A program made the translations under genes and the position numbers. Below the pieces are notes generated by a model. It made no database searches. It worked only from the letters and a program-made list of their open reading frames with translations, and was not told the origin of the DNA. From Castor canadensis (lineage: Eukaryota; Chordata; Mammalia; Rodentia; Castoridae), in assembly GCF_047511655.1 (NCBI RefSeq), contig NC_133389.1, positions 156,441,973 through 156,505,972 on the forward strand: 64,000 bases of DNA, given 5' to 3'. Below, piece after piece: positions 1 to 12,000 of the stretch. Position 1 is the first letter of the stretch. Each line of letters opens with the position of its first letter.

Positions 1-756
1 TGGCAGGAGACCACATATTACAGTGAAATTGGACATGGGGATTGACGAAAATCCAATTATCAGTGACTGCTAGGAAAACCCTGTGTAGTAATGCCAAATG
101 TCTTCACAACACATTTTAAAAATTATTTGCAGGTTTCTATTGACAAATTGTATTATTTGACTGTGAGTTTTAATGCATTTTTAATTTTTATTTGTGTTCT
201 TTTGTTTCAGAATAACTGCATGGAATCACAGTTTTGTTGGGGAGGGGAAGGTAGATTGTAACCTTGCTTTTAGTTTGACTCCTTGTGCACCCCTCCGCCC
301 TGAGTCCATCTTGATTCCATCCAGTGAGCAGAAAATGAAAAGAAGACCCCTCTTCTCTTAGAGGCCCCTCTCTGTCCATGGAGTTGAAAGCTCCATTAAA
401 GCTCTTGCTTCAGAATTAACACCAATGAAGTGCCTGCCTTGTCCCCTCTCCTGGGTGAGGGATGTTGCATTTTTTATCTTGTCCTGAACATCAAAATTCA
501 AATTCAACATTTCTGAGTTCACTATATCCCAAGGGGATGGTGGAAGAGCATAACAACCCAGTTTCCTTGAGGGAATCCTTGTCTTGGGCAAGCTGGGCTG
601 ACTGCTCTGTATGTTCATTGCCTGTACTTTCTCACTCCCTTGCCATCTGTAATCAACTCCAGTCAGGCTTTGTCCCTGCCAAAGATCCAGGAGCCTCCTC
701 CTGACAGAGTCCTCATCTGACTCAGCTTTTTAACATTTGAGCCAGTGAGTAACTTC
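1..756. other. 5' intergenic flank, nothing recognised
   Basis: No convincing exon, repeat family or RNA gene is visible. Short open frames are present on both strands but none has codon structure, domain content or splice context suggesting a gene. The sequence looks like ordinary unique mammalian flank upstream of CPO. Confidence 0.5.
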
Positions 757-2190
757 TACCTTCTTTGTCTATTGATGTATTTTAATTGCACAAAGGAATT
801 TCATCATGATAATTTCCATACACGCACATAATGTACTTTGATCAAATTTATCCCCACTATTACTTTCTTATCGTCCCTTCCCCCCACTTAAAGCAATCTT
901 AATGGGTTTCATTATTCTATTTTTATACATGTATATTAAATACTTTACTGTATTCACACTCATCTCCACCTTTGTTGTTTACCCTTCCACCCTCCTGCTG
1001 CTGGTTCTCACTCTCAAAGAGTTCTCAGATTTTACATTCCTGTCATGCTTTGTTTTTTTTAGGTCTAGATTCCACATTTGAGGGAGAACACATTTGTCTT
1101 TCTTAGACTGGCTTATTTTGCTTAACATGATGATTTGCAATTCTTCTTTATGGCTGAATAATAGTCCATTTATATATTTTATATATATTATATACATTTA
1201 TATATTATATATTTATATAATATTCCATTTACATATATTTTGTATATAGGTATATGTAACACATTTTCTTTACCCATTCATCAGTCAATGGACTACTAGG
1301 CTGATTCCATAACTTGATTATATTGAATAGTGCTGCTATAAACATGGGTGTGCAAGTATCTCTCTTGTATGTTGATTTACACTACTTTGATATATACCCA
1401 AGAGCAAGAGTGGGATAGCAGGATCATATGGTAGTTCTGGTTTTAGTTTTTTGAGGAGCTCCCATGCTGATTTCAATAGTTTTAATTATCACCAACGGTG
1501 TGTAAGGGTTTCCCCCCTGCCCCATCTCTATACCCTTGCCAACATTTTTGTTTGTTTTGATGGTAGCCATTCTGACTGGGGTGAGATGGAATCTAATGTA
1601 ATTTTGATTTGCATTTCCTTTATGGCTAAGGGTATTGAACATTTTTTCATGTGTTTATTGGACATTTGTAATTCTTCTTTGGAAGTGTCTATTCAATTCA
1701 TCTGTCCATTTATTAATTGGATTGCTCTCTTTCAGTGTTTAATTTTTTAGAGCTTTTTGTGTAATCTGTATATTAGTCCTTTATCCAATGAACAACTGGC
1801 TAAGATTTTCTCCCAGTCTTTAGATTATCTCTGGTAATTGTTTCTTTTGCTATTTAGAAGATTTGTAATTTGATGCAATCCCATTTGTCAATAGGTAACA
1901 CCAGGAAGGTGCTACCTATACATCTATCTTCAAGAGTTTTCCCTATGCTTCTCTACCAGTTTCAAAGTTTCCAGTCTTACATTTAGATCTTTGTTCCATT
2001 TAGAATTGATTTATGTATGGGGTGATATGTGGATATCCAGTTTTCCCCACCATTGAATGAAGAAGCTATCTTTTTCCCAATGTATATTTTTGTCACCTTT
2101 GTTGAAAATGAGATGGCTGTAGCTGTGTGAGCTTATTTTGGAATCTTTTATTCTATTCCATTGCTTTTCTCACTGGTTTTTGGGCACAAT
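757..2190 (-). mobile_element. L1 (LINE-1) 3' region, antisense
   Basis: Read on the minus strand this is the 3' part of an L1: the degenerate end of ORF2 followed by the 3' UTR. The plus strand shows the usual antisense L1 phrases in order: the 3' UTR block around 829-860 (its reverse complement recurs in the sense copy near 7822), the region around 1260-1420, and the block around 1560-1640. An AT-rich expansion sits at 1150-1240. Frameshifts and stops break the ORF2 remnant, so it encodes nothing functional. Confidence 0.85.
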
Positions 2191-2357
2191 AGATTCCCAA
2201 GGGGCCAGGATTTAATCTAAATCCTCTTTTTTCTCTGCATTCTTGTTTGCATTGCTCAATTGGAACTTTAGCAGTCACTTTACATTTGCTGGTCACTGTT
2301 TGAGACTCAGGCATGTATCAGTATGTCTGAAAACATGGTGGGGTGTCTAATAGAATC

Positions 2358-2454
2358 TTTTTTTTTTTTTTTTTTTTTTGCAGTGCTGAAGATAAAAGCC
2401 AGGGTCTTGCACATCCTAGGCAAGCACTGTTCCATTGAGCTACATTCTCAGCCC
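2358..2454 (-). mobile_element. tRNA-derived SINE (ID-like), antisense
   Basis: A poly(T) run at about 2360-2379 is followed by the reverse complement of an ID-type tRNA-derived SINE ending in a CAGCCC-like head near 2454. The minus strand carries degenerate A-box and B-box-like Pol III promoter segments. The poly(T) is the antisense of its A-tail. Confidence 0.75.
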
Positions 2455-2879
2455 TTTATGTGAAAAAAGTGTGGGGGAAATCCACTTGGGAAGGGATTTA
2501 AACTGTTTCACTACTTAAATCTGGAGGGACCTGAAGCAGGTAATGGGGTCCATGAGAGCAAAAGAAGGCTTTCAGCCCCACACAAAGCCTTAAACTGCAG
2601 AGGACACCCTCCCTATCATGCCCAGCAAGCCCATGTGGAAGGAAGGCCTGTGTGGTGCTGAGTACAGGTGATGGGGATGCCTAGAAACACTTTAAGGGAC
2701 TTTACCTAGGGAGGAAATGTCTATCTGGAGCTGGTGGAATCAAGAGCTTACTTTTAGAGGATAAGTGAAATATCAAATGGTAAAGCATCTTCCATTGTTA
2801 CAAAAAAAAAGAAAGTGTTTGAGGACATGATGGAGTTAATGAAGCATAGCTCACTTCTGTTTCTGCTGAGATATCCAGT
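2455..2879. other. Upstream flank of CPO, no recognised element
   Basis: Unique-looking sequence between the SINE and the CPO proximal promoter. I see no repeat family, exon or clear regulatory motif array. An open frame in phase with CPO exon 1 begins inside it and has an ATG at 2827; see the finding on the upstream in-frame ATG. Confidence 0.4.
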
Positions 2880-2991
2880 GACCAACTTATCTTATCTTGA
2901 TTGTGAGAGCCAATATCTTGATGCATTCTCAGAGATAATGATTTATGGACTAGCAGGACAGACCCAGGATTTTCTAGCTCTCTGCAGAAGA
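2880..2991 (+). promoter_or_regulatory. Putative CPO proximal promoter and 5' UTR
   Basis: Just upstream of the CPO start codon there are two tandem TTATC motifs (2887-2896, reverse-strand GATA sites), a CCAAT box (2910-2914), a forward AGATAA (2933-2938) and a TTTATGG motif (2942-2948) matching the CDX2 preference. GATA4/6 and CDX2 are known drivers of enterocyte genes, and CPO is an intestinal brush-border enzyme in human, so the combination is plausible. No TATA box at a sensible distance is obvious. The transcription start cannot be placed from sequence alone, so part of this interval may be 5' UTR. Confidence 0.4.
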
Positions 2992-3059
2992 ATGAAGTTT
3001 CTGCTTAGGATCCTTTACCTTGTGGGCCTGCTGCTTCCTGGGGTGCTGGGATATGATAG
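2992..3059 (+). CDS. CPO: CPO exon 1 (coding part): start codon and signal peptide
   Basis: Encodes residues 1-22 plus two bases of codon 23. M1-K2 is followed by a leucine-rich core and a cleavage-like G20/Y21 junction. The donor is GTGAGT at 3060. I chose the ATG at 2992 because it has A at -3, directly precedes the signal peptide and matches the family's start. The frame stays open upstream to an in-frame ATG at 2827, but using that would bury the signal peptide. Confidence 0.92.
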
Positions 3060-6000
3060 GTGAGTGAGAAGAGGGAAGATGGGATGACTTATGATTTTAA
3101 TAACCAAAATGGAATGCTTCTTTCGGTCAGATTCTTCCCTCTCCCTACCCATCCACACCACCGTGAGATGAGAATAATCAAGATCATCGAAGTTTTATCA
3201 TTGAACATTGCTTCTATAATCCCTGAATAAATAATAACAAGATTTTGTAGAGCAACATATGACAAAGGTCAATAGATATGTCATGTTTTATAACTGGAAA
3301 AAGGAAATTATGTAAAAATTCTGTCTTTTATTTTCATAGATCTCAATGGTAAGTTACATTAATTATTAAGAAAAATGTTTAAAATTGTCAAATAATTCAC
3401 CTAAGCATGATTATTGTTAATGTTTTTTGATAGACAGCTAATTATGTTTAGATTACTATTACTGGAATTTTTCAGCTAAATTATAGCAATTTTCTTATGC
3501 CATTCATAACTCATTTAAAATATATTGCAATTGCTAATAATATTCCAGCATTTAGTTGATTTCTACTTTCTTATTTTTACAAATAATGCCATGATGAGCA
3601 GCCAGCTAAAAAAGTTTTTGCAAATATTTGGTTATTTCAGTAACATAATTACTGAATTACTCGGTCAGAGGCTGAAAAAATTAAAAGTATTGCTACGAGT
3701 TGCCAAATTGCCCTGTAGAAAGATTATGTCTATTTATACTTTCAATGACAATGTATTAAAAATACTTTTTAAGTGTTTGTGAACTTGACAAGTGAAAAAT
3801 TCCCAGTGTTGACTTCCTTGGTATTTTGTTGATTTATAATAAGGTTAAAGATTTTATCATTTTTATTACTGTAGTATTTTATGAATTGCCCTTTCATGTA
3901 ATTGTCCCATTTTTGTGGTCTTTCCTTGTTCTTAAAGAGTCATAATTTCTCTAAATGCGTGTTATATGTATATATATTTTGATATTATATAAAATATAGT
4001 AGGAGAAGGATTCCTTTACTTTGTGAGTGTTTATGGGTAGAGTTTCCTTTAAAGTATACTTTCTTTTGTGCATACTTAAGCCATTATTTTCCTCCTTTGA
4101 CATATTTTGTAAAGTATGTGTGGCTTTAATTGCTGTTTCCTCTTTTTCTTTATTGTAAAAGAAATCTTGCAACAAACTTACTGTCACAGAACAGAGAAAT
4201 GCACTGTGAATTTTGCTCCAGGCTAGTTATGTAACCTGGGCTGTCCCTGGTCTTTCTAGACAGTCTGATTTTTAGATATATGAAGAGAATCCAGGACCAA
4301 TGTGATACAAAAAACCTATGTACACATTTCTTTCTCATTTCTTCCATTAGTTTACTTGACCTCTCATAGATAATGCATTTATCTTCCTTTCTTGGATTCT
4401 TCATCCATAAATCAAGAGACAAAGACTCTTACATATTTCACAAGGAAAATATGGAAAAAATTAAGCTGCTTAAAAATATCAAGAGCCTAGAAACTTACGT
4501 ATATTTTGACCTAGTGTCCTGTTTCTGGAAACCTATACTGAGAAAACAAACTTAAGTATGGAAAGAGTTTTATACTGAGATGCAGCTTTATTTAATAATA
4601 TAAATATCATAGTATTCGCAAAGAACTGAAACATCCTATATTAGGCTATATAAATTCTGGTATGTTATATAAGACAATTAGATTTTATTCATTCATTTAA
4701 AAAATTCTGAAATTTTAATAGTATGAGAAATGGATGTTTTGTGCTATAGGAAAGAAGCAGAATATGAAATATGATGAAATACTTAGAAAAAAATCTTACC
4801 AAAATAGTAATTGTCATCTTTGGTTGATGATTTTTCCCTTCTGCTGACTATTCTTCATTTTGCAAATATTCTACAATGAACATTGTATGATACTTCTGTT
4901 TAAAGACTAAGATTTCCATGGCCAGGTTAAGTTACTGAAGTGATTAGGCTCAGGCAGAGGGACCCAGACAAGATGCCATCCATTGGGGGGATCTTCATAA
5001 CTGCATTTGTGGAAAAACATTTCAAATCTGCTTGACCTTGCCCTTATCAAGTATATTTATTGTCACTATTATTTGCTGATAGGATATAACATTTACAAGC
5101 TGAAAATGTGCCTATAATTCTAGCCCTCAGGAAGCTGAGGCAGGAGGATTGCAAGTTCAAGGCCAGTGTGGGCTACAATCAATCAACCAAAATAATAATG
5201 TTTATTTTATATGACTCTGCCCAACTTAAAACATAGGTTAGCTGCAATTTTTGAGACTATTCATTATAATACATGTGATAATAGCCTAGAAAATCTAAAG
5301 CTGAAATCTTGAGAAAGTGATCATATATTTAGAATATAAATGCATAACATATGTACATATATATTACATACATGTATAGCATACTCCCCCCAAAATGTGC
5401 ATGTATAAAAACCATCGGTGTTTAGGAATATAATTAAATGGCTTGAAAACATTCATCCTCTTTGACCTTCTAATTCTTCTTCTTGGAATGTAGCTCAAGG
5501 AAATAATTAGAAATGAGAATAAGGATTTATATAAGAAGTTATATGATACAAAAGTACTACCCCTCCCACATTCAAAGAGAAGTGGTATTCTCCAGCATAA
5601 AAGAAAATATGTAGATAAATGATGCTATGCAATAAATACTTATTTTCAAATATTATGCAATTGTTAAAAATAATGTCAATGCTTTTACTGGTTTGAGGAA
5701 ATGTCTCTGATAGGATATAGAATAAAAAAGAAAGATCGTACAATTATACATTGATATAATCTGCTCTAAGTACATGAACAGATAAGAGACTGAAAGGAAA
5801 TATGCGAAAATATCAACACTGGTTAACTCAGGGAGGTGGGATTTTTGAGGATTATTTTTTCCTTTTTTACCTGTTTTTCTGCTTCTCTTCTTCACACTTT
5901 TTAAATTCTTCACTTTTTCATACTTTCTAAATGCTTCACTTTAAGTATATGTTAATTTTGTAAGTAGAGAAATAAAAGTTAAAAATAAATTTCTACATGA

Positions 6001-9000
6001 AATATTCATTTGACTGTTTCTTCACTGGAGTATTTAAAGTGTAAGATTTGCCTCTTTATACATTCCAGCCAAAATTCCATCAGACGATCTTTGATCTGAA
6101 GCATTTATTAATAATGCACCCAAGGGATCATTTTTTCTGTTAAACATTTTATAAATTTCTGTCTAGAAAAAACACACAAAGTACAATAATCTTTTCATTT
6201 ACTTGGTGAGATGAGAGTGGTGATAATTTGGAAGATTAGCCAGCTTTTTCTTTCCCTGTCTACATGTATTATGTATCATCCAAAAAACACCTAGAAACAG
6301 GGAACAGCTTTTCTAGGAAAGTGGTTAAACATTTACTTCCACCAAGTTCTTATTAGAGTTTCTGAGGTCTATTAGAGTTTCTGCTTTAGCTTTGTATAAA
6401 AGTCATGAGCACTAGTAATATCAGAGGCTTTCACTCAAATTCCAGGCCATTCACTTTTGGAGGATATTAGCTGGACCCAGTCATTCAACATTGTGTTTAG
6501 GAAGCAACATACATTTTGTAGAACTTAAAGAGGTAAGAGGGAACCAGATGTTCAAATTCCAGGCCATTCACTTTTGGAGGATATTAGCTGGACCCAGTCA
6601 TTCAACATTGTGTTTAGGAAGCAACATACATTTTGTAGAACTTAAAGAGGTAAGAGGGAACCAGATGTTGTACTTGAGGCTGCTCAGTGCCTTTGGTTTG
6701 TTCACCTCTGTATTGTGACATTTCCAAGGAGTCCAAGCTCACTTAAATCAGGAATCTTTAGGTGCAAGCCCTACTGTTAGGTACACAGTTGGTCCTCTTT
6801 ACCTGTGGGTTATAGATACAACAATTTAACCAACCTTGGATTGAAAATATCCAGAAAAGATATTCCCACAGAATGGGGGAAAATTTTTGCAAGCTATTCA
6901 CCAGATAAAGGAATAATATCCAGAATATACAAAGAACTCAAAAATTAAACAGCGAAAGAAAAAATAATTGAATTTAAAAAATGAATGGAACAGACAGTTC
7001 TCAGAAGAAGAAACACAAATGGCTAATAAATATGTTAAGAAATGTATCATCAAGAAAACAGACAACAAATGCTGGTAAGGATGCAGGTAAAAAAAAGAAC
7101 CTTTATATATACTTGATGGGAATGTAAATTAGTGCAACCACTATGGAAATCAGTATGGAGGTTCCTCAAAAAACTAAAACTAGACCTATCTTATGATACC
7201 ACTATATCACTCTAGAGCATATATCTGAAGGAGTATAAGTCAACATACAATAGAGATACCTGCACACTCATGCTTATAGCAGCACTATTTACATTAGCCA
7301 AGCTGTAGAATCAGCCTAGGTGTCCAACAAACAATGAATAAATAAAGAAAATGTACTATATATACATAATGGGATATTATTTAACAATAAAGAAGAATGA
7401 AATTATTTTGTTTACAGGAAAATGAATGGAACTGGAGATAATCAGGTTGAATGAAATAAGCCAAAACACAAATGTTTGCATATATGTGGAATTTAGAATT
7501 AAAGTGATAATAGCAACAATAATAATTATAATGATATGTGAGCATTACAAAGGGAACCATCTGGTGGGGAAACCAATAGGAGGGGAAAAGGGGAAAGGAG
7601 AGGGTATTTGGGGATGAACATGACTGAAGTATATATATATGTATATATACACATATATATCTAAATATACGTGTATGTATAGACATGTATATATATATAT
7701 ATATATACACACACATATATCATTATGTATACATATATATGAAAATAGTATAAGAAAACCCACTAAATATTATTTGTAAAAGGGATAATAAGGAAGGGGG
7801 GTTCAGAATAATAGAGGAATAAATTTGATCAAAGTACATTGTATGCATCTGTGGAAATATCATTGTGAAATCCCTTTGTACAATTAATTTATGGTGACTT
7901 TTTAAAAAGATATCCTCTTTATTTACTTCATTCTCTGTCTTCTCCTCATTCTAACAAAGGATTCAAATTAATTTCTAGTGACCTTAATGCTGATACTTAT
8001 TGTTCCCTTCGTTGTCCAAATCAAAGGTAGCCAATTAAAAGTAGGCTATATTTTAATTTATTCTGGAGTGTAATAAAAAGTAGCTTAGTCTATGTAACAA
8101 AGTTTTCAGAAAAAATATCATGGAATGATCATATTTACTTTAAGGATTATTGTTAGGATTAATAAGTCGCATATGGTGGACATTAGATCAAGGGCAAACA
8201 CAACAATGGGATTGGACTTTGAGCACTTGATAAAAGCTTTAGCACACAGGGGAGGGGTGAGGATAGGTAAGACACCTAAAAAATTTTAGCATTTGTTGCC
8301 CTTAACACAGAGAAACTAAAGCAGATACCTTAAAAGCAACTGAGGCCAATAGGAAAAGGGGACCAGGAACTAGAGAAAAGGTGAGATCAAAAAGAATTAA
8401 CCTAGAAGGTAACACACATGCACAGGAAATTAATGTGAGTCAACTCCTTGTATAGCTATCCTTATCTCAACCAGCAAAAACCCTTGTTCCTTCCTATTAA
8501 TGCTTATACTCTCTCTACAACAAAATTAGAAATAAGGGCAAAATAGTTTCTGCTGGGTATTGAGGGGGTAGGGGGGAGAGGGAAGGGGTGGAGTGGGAGG
8601 TAAGGGAGGGGGTGGGGGCAGGGGGGAGAAATGACCCAAGCCTTGTATGCACATATGAATAAAAAAAAAAAAAAATAAGTCGCATATGTACAGATACCAG
8701 ATTCTTAAAACAGCTCTAGCCTATGTAATTGCTGGTAAAATGCTGTTGTTATTAGCTCTGCTTGAGTTTGGAATTCTTCCTCTCTTGGCCCCAATATACT
8801 TTAGTGCCATTGAGGCATCTGCTTATCACACCCCCTACCTTGTTATTTAATGGCTAAGTTATTTTGCTTTTTGTGTGTTTGTGTCTTAAGCAGATTTTTA
8901 ACTTTGAGAAAGAAATCTTTTCTATTACTATTCCCTATTTCTACTTTAAGTAAAACAGTAAGAATACATACCTGTAACATTGTTAAATAAATAAATGTGA

Positions 9001-12000
9001 TAACATAAAGAGCTTTCACTAGCATCTAGCAAGTAGTGCTCAATAAGGTTTAACTACATTATTATAAAGTATATTTGCTGGTTAGTTAATAAAGACATAA
9101 AACATGCTCCTGAAAATTTATATGTCTATTGAATTTTTATGAATTTGAAACACATTATGGGATACATGTATGTTTCTTTATAAGATAATAAATAATATAG
9201 ATATTATAGAATAATATCTTCTATAAAGCAATCAGTCTGAATACATTACTTGCACCGATGTACATTTTATATTGAAATTATGCACTCCAAAAAACTATTA
9301 CTTATTTTAAAATACAGCAAGTGATGAATTTTAGAAATGAATCCATGAATAACTGGAAGAAATATTGTTCCTTAACTGCTACAATTTAAATAACATTTGT
9401 TTCTTTTAACCTTCATTTTCATTGTTTTATTTAGACAATCTATCTCATGAGATTTTCATTTGGACACGCTAGATAGGGTAAATTTCATTTAAGAATGCAT
9501 AAGACACAATTTTGAGAGCAAAGAGCTCCTGCTAAATTCAAATTATTATTAGTATCACTAATAATTAACAATAATTATCATTAAAGTATTAAAGTAGTGG
9601 AATTGTATGAAGAAATTGATGTCCATTTGGGTAGTGGTTAATTGTACTACATGATGCTAAATAACAAGGTAAAAATTAGAATACAGTCTGTGTAATTATT
9701 GGATTTAGGTAAATATGAATGGAATTTTTGTTTTAATTAGTCTTATAAAAATGTTTTGTGGTTTAGCATAGTTTTAAGAATAATAGTAATTGAATGGCTA
9801 AATTATTTCTTTGTATAATTTTATTTTTAATATCAATGCAGTTAAATGGGCTTTGGCTTTCTTTTGAACAACAGTGTTTTATCATTTATTAGGAATTGAC
9901 TACATGTAGGAAGTCACACTCATAATTAAACACGGATTAAGTTATTTAATTCTCATAAGAATCCTAAGGTACTATTATTCTTCCCAATTTACAGACAAAG
10001 AAAGGAAGGCTTACCTTAATGCAGAGAAACTAAAGCAGATACCTTAAAGCAACTGAGGCCAATAGGAAAAGGGGACCAGGAACTAGAGAAAAGGTTAGAT
10101 CAAAAAGAATTAACCTAGAAGGTAACACCCACGCACAGGAAATCAATGTGAGTCAATGCCCTGTATAGCTATCCTTATCTCAACCAGCAAAACCCCTTGT
10201 TCCTTCCTATTATTGCTTATACTCTCTCTACAACAAAATTAGAGATAAGGGCAAAATAGTTTCTGCTGGGTATTGGGGGGGGGGGAGCGGGAGGGGGTGG
10301 AGTGGGTGGTAAGGGAGGGGGTGGGGGCAGGGGGGAGAAATGAACCAAGCTTTGTATGCACATATGAATAATAAAAGAAAAATGAAAAAAAAAAAAGAAA
10401 AGAAAGGAAGGCTTAGAGAAAGAGAAAGTGCAATATCACAGAAGTACAAAAATGCAGGAAAATAGATAAAAACTCATTGAAACATTAGTTAATTAGATCT
10501 TCAACGCATTTCTTTGCAATTCAGGATCACTAACAAAAGTTTGTACCCAGCATCTCCAAAAGCACACATAGCAGTGGCATTAAGAGAGTAATCATGCTGT
10601 AGATACCTGTTGGGCAAATGAGCTGTCAGTATGATCTCACAATGAAAATGTTAAATCACACAAAAAATCCTTTCTTGCTTAAATATTTGTGTGGCTTAAG
10701 GATGAGTAGTCATTGTGTGACTAACCAGCTCTGTGACTTCTTGTGAGTTATTTAATTTCTCCTGGTTTCAGTTTCCTCATTTGTAGAATATGGATAATAA
10801 CACTTCACAGAGTTGTAGTGAGAATTAAATTATAAATTGTGCATGAATATGTTCTCTTAGGTGCTAGCATAATATTTAGTATAAAGGTGGTCTGGTATTA
10901 CTAAACTGTTTCCTTAAAAATAAACCATAAAGAGCCAGTTGGAACAAGCCTATATTTATTAAAGAAATTGAATTGATGTTTAATAATCTTCTAAAACCAA
11001 AAGCACCAGGCTCAGATAGGTTCACAGGTGAACTCTACTAAACATTTAAAGGAGAAATTATACTTATTATTTACCATCTCTTCTAAAAGCTAGAAGCAGA
11101 AAAAAATACTTCCTAACCCAGTCTATGAGTCAAGCATTGTCGTAATATCAAAATCAGGTAAAGACATTATAAGGAAAGTACAGACCAATATATCCCATGA
11201 ATACAGATATAAGAATCTTAAAAAAATAAATCGAATCTAGCTATATGTAAAAAAGAATTATAAACAATGACCAAATGGAGTTTATCACAGTTATGCAAAG
11301 CTGGCCCAGCATTCAAAGGTCAACTAGCGTTACCCAGTGCATCTATAGACCAAACAGGGAAATCACATGATCTGTAAGTAGGTATAGAAAAAGCATTTGA
11401 CAAAACCTAACATCCATTCATGATGGGTTGATTCCTAGCTTGAGATCAGGAGGATCATGGTTTGAGGCCAGCTTGGGCAAAAAAAAGTTAGTAAGACCCC
11501 ATTTCAATTAGTTGTTGGGCCAGTCATTCAAACCTATGTAGTACACGCCAGTCATTCAAACCTATGTAGTACACGCCAGTCATTCAAACCTATGTAGTAC
11601 ACGCCAGTCATTCAAACCTATGTAGGAGGCTAAGATAGGGAGGAGCATGGCTCTAGTCCAGCCTAGTCCAGGGAAAAAGGAAGTTTTTAAGACTTCCTTT
11701 CAAAAAAAAGGCTGGATGTCATGGTATGCACATGTCATCCCAGCAACAGGAGGAAGACTAAAATAGGAAGATAGCCGCCCTGGCCAGCCTGAAAAAACCA
11801 CAAGACTTTATCTCCAAACTAACCAGAGCAAAAATGACTGGAAGTGTGGCTCAAGCAATAGAGTGGCTTCTTCACAAGCATGAAACCCTGAGTTCAAACC
11901 CCAGTACTACCAAGAAAAAAAAAACCTATAGCTAACATCATACTTAATGATGAGAAACTAGAAGTTTTCTTAGTAAGATCAGTCACAATAAAGGTGTCTG

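Noticed and set aside
6491-6718. Open frame with an internal protein repeat
   Set aside because: The repeat is simply the 117-bp DNA duplication, whose length is a multiple of three; there is no splice or domain context.
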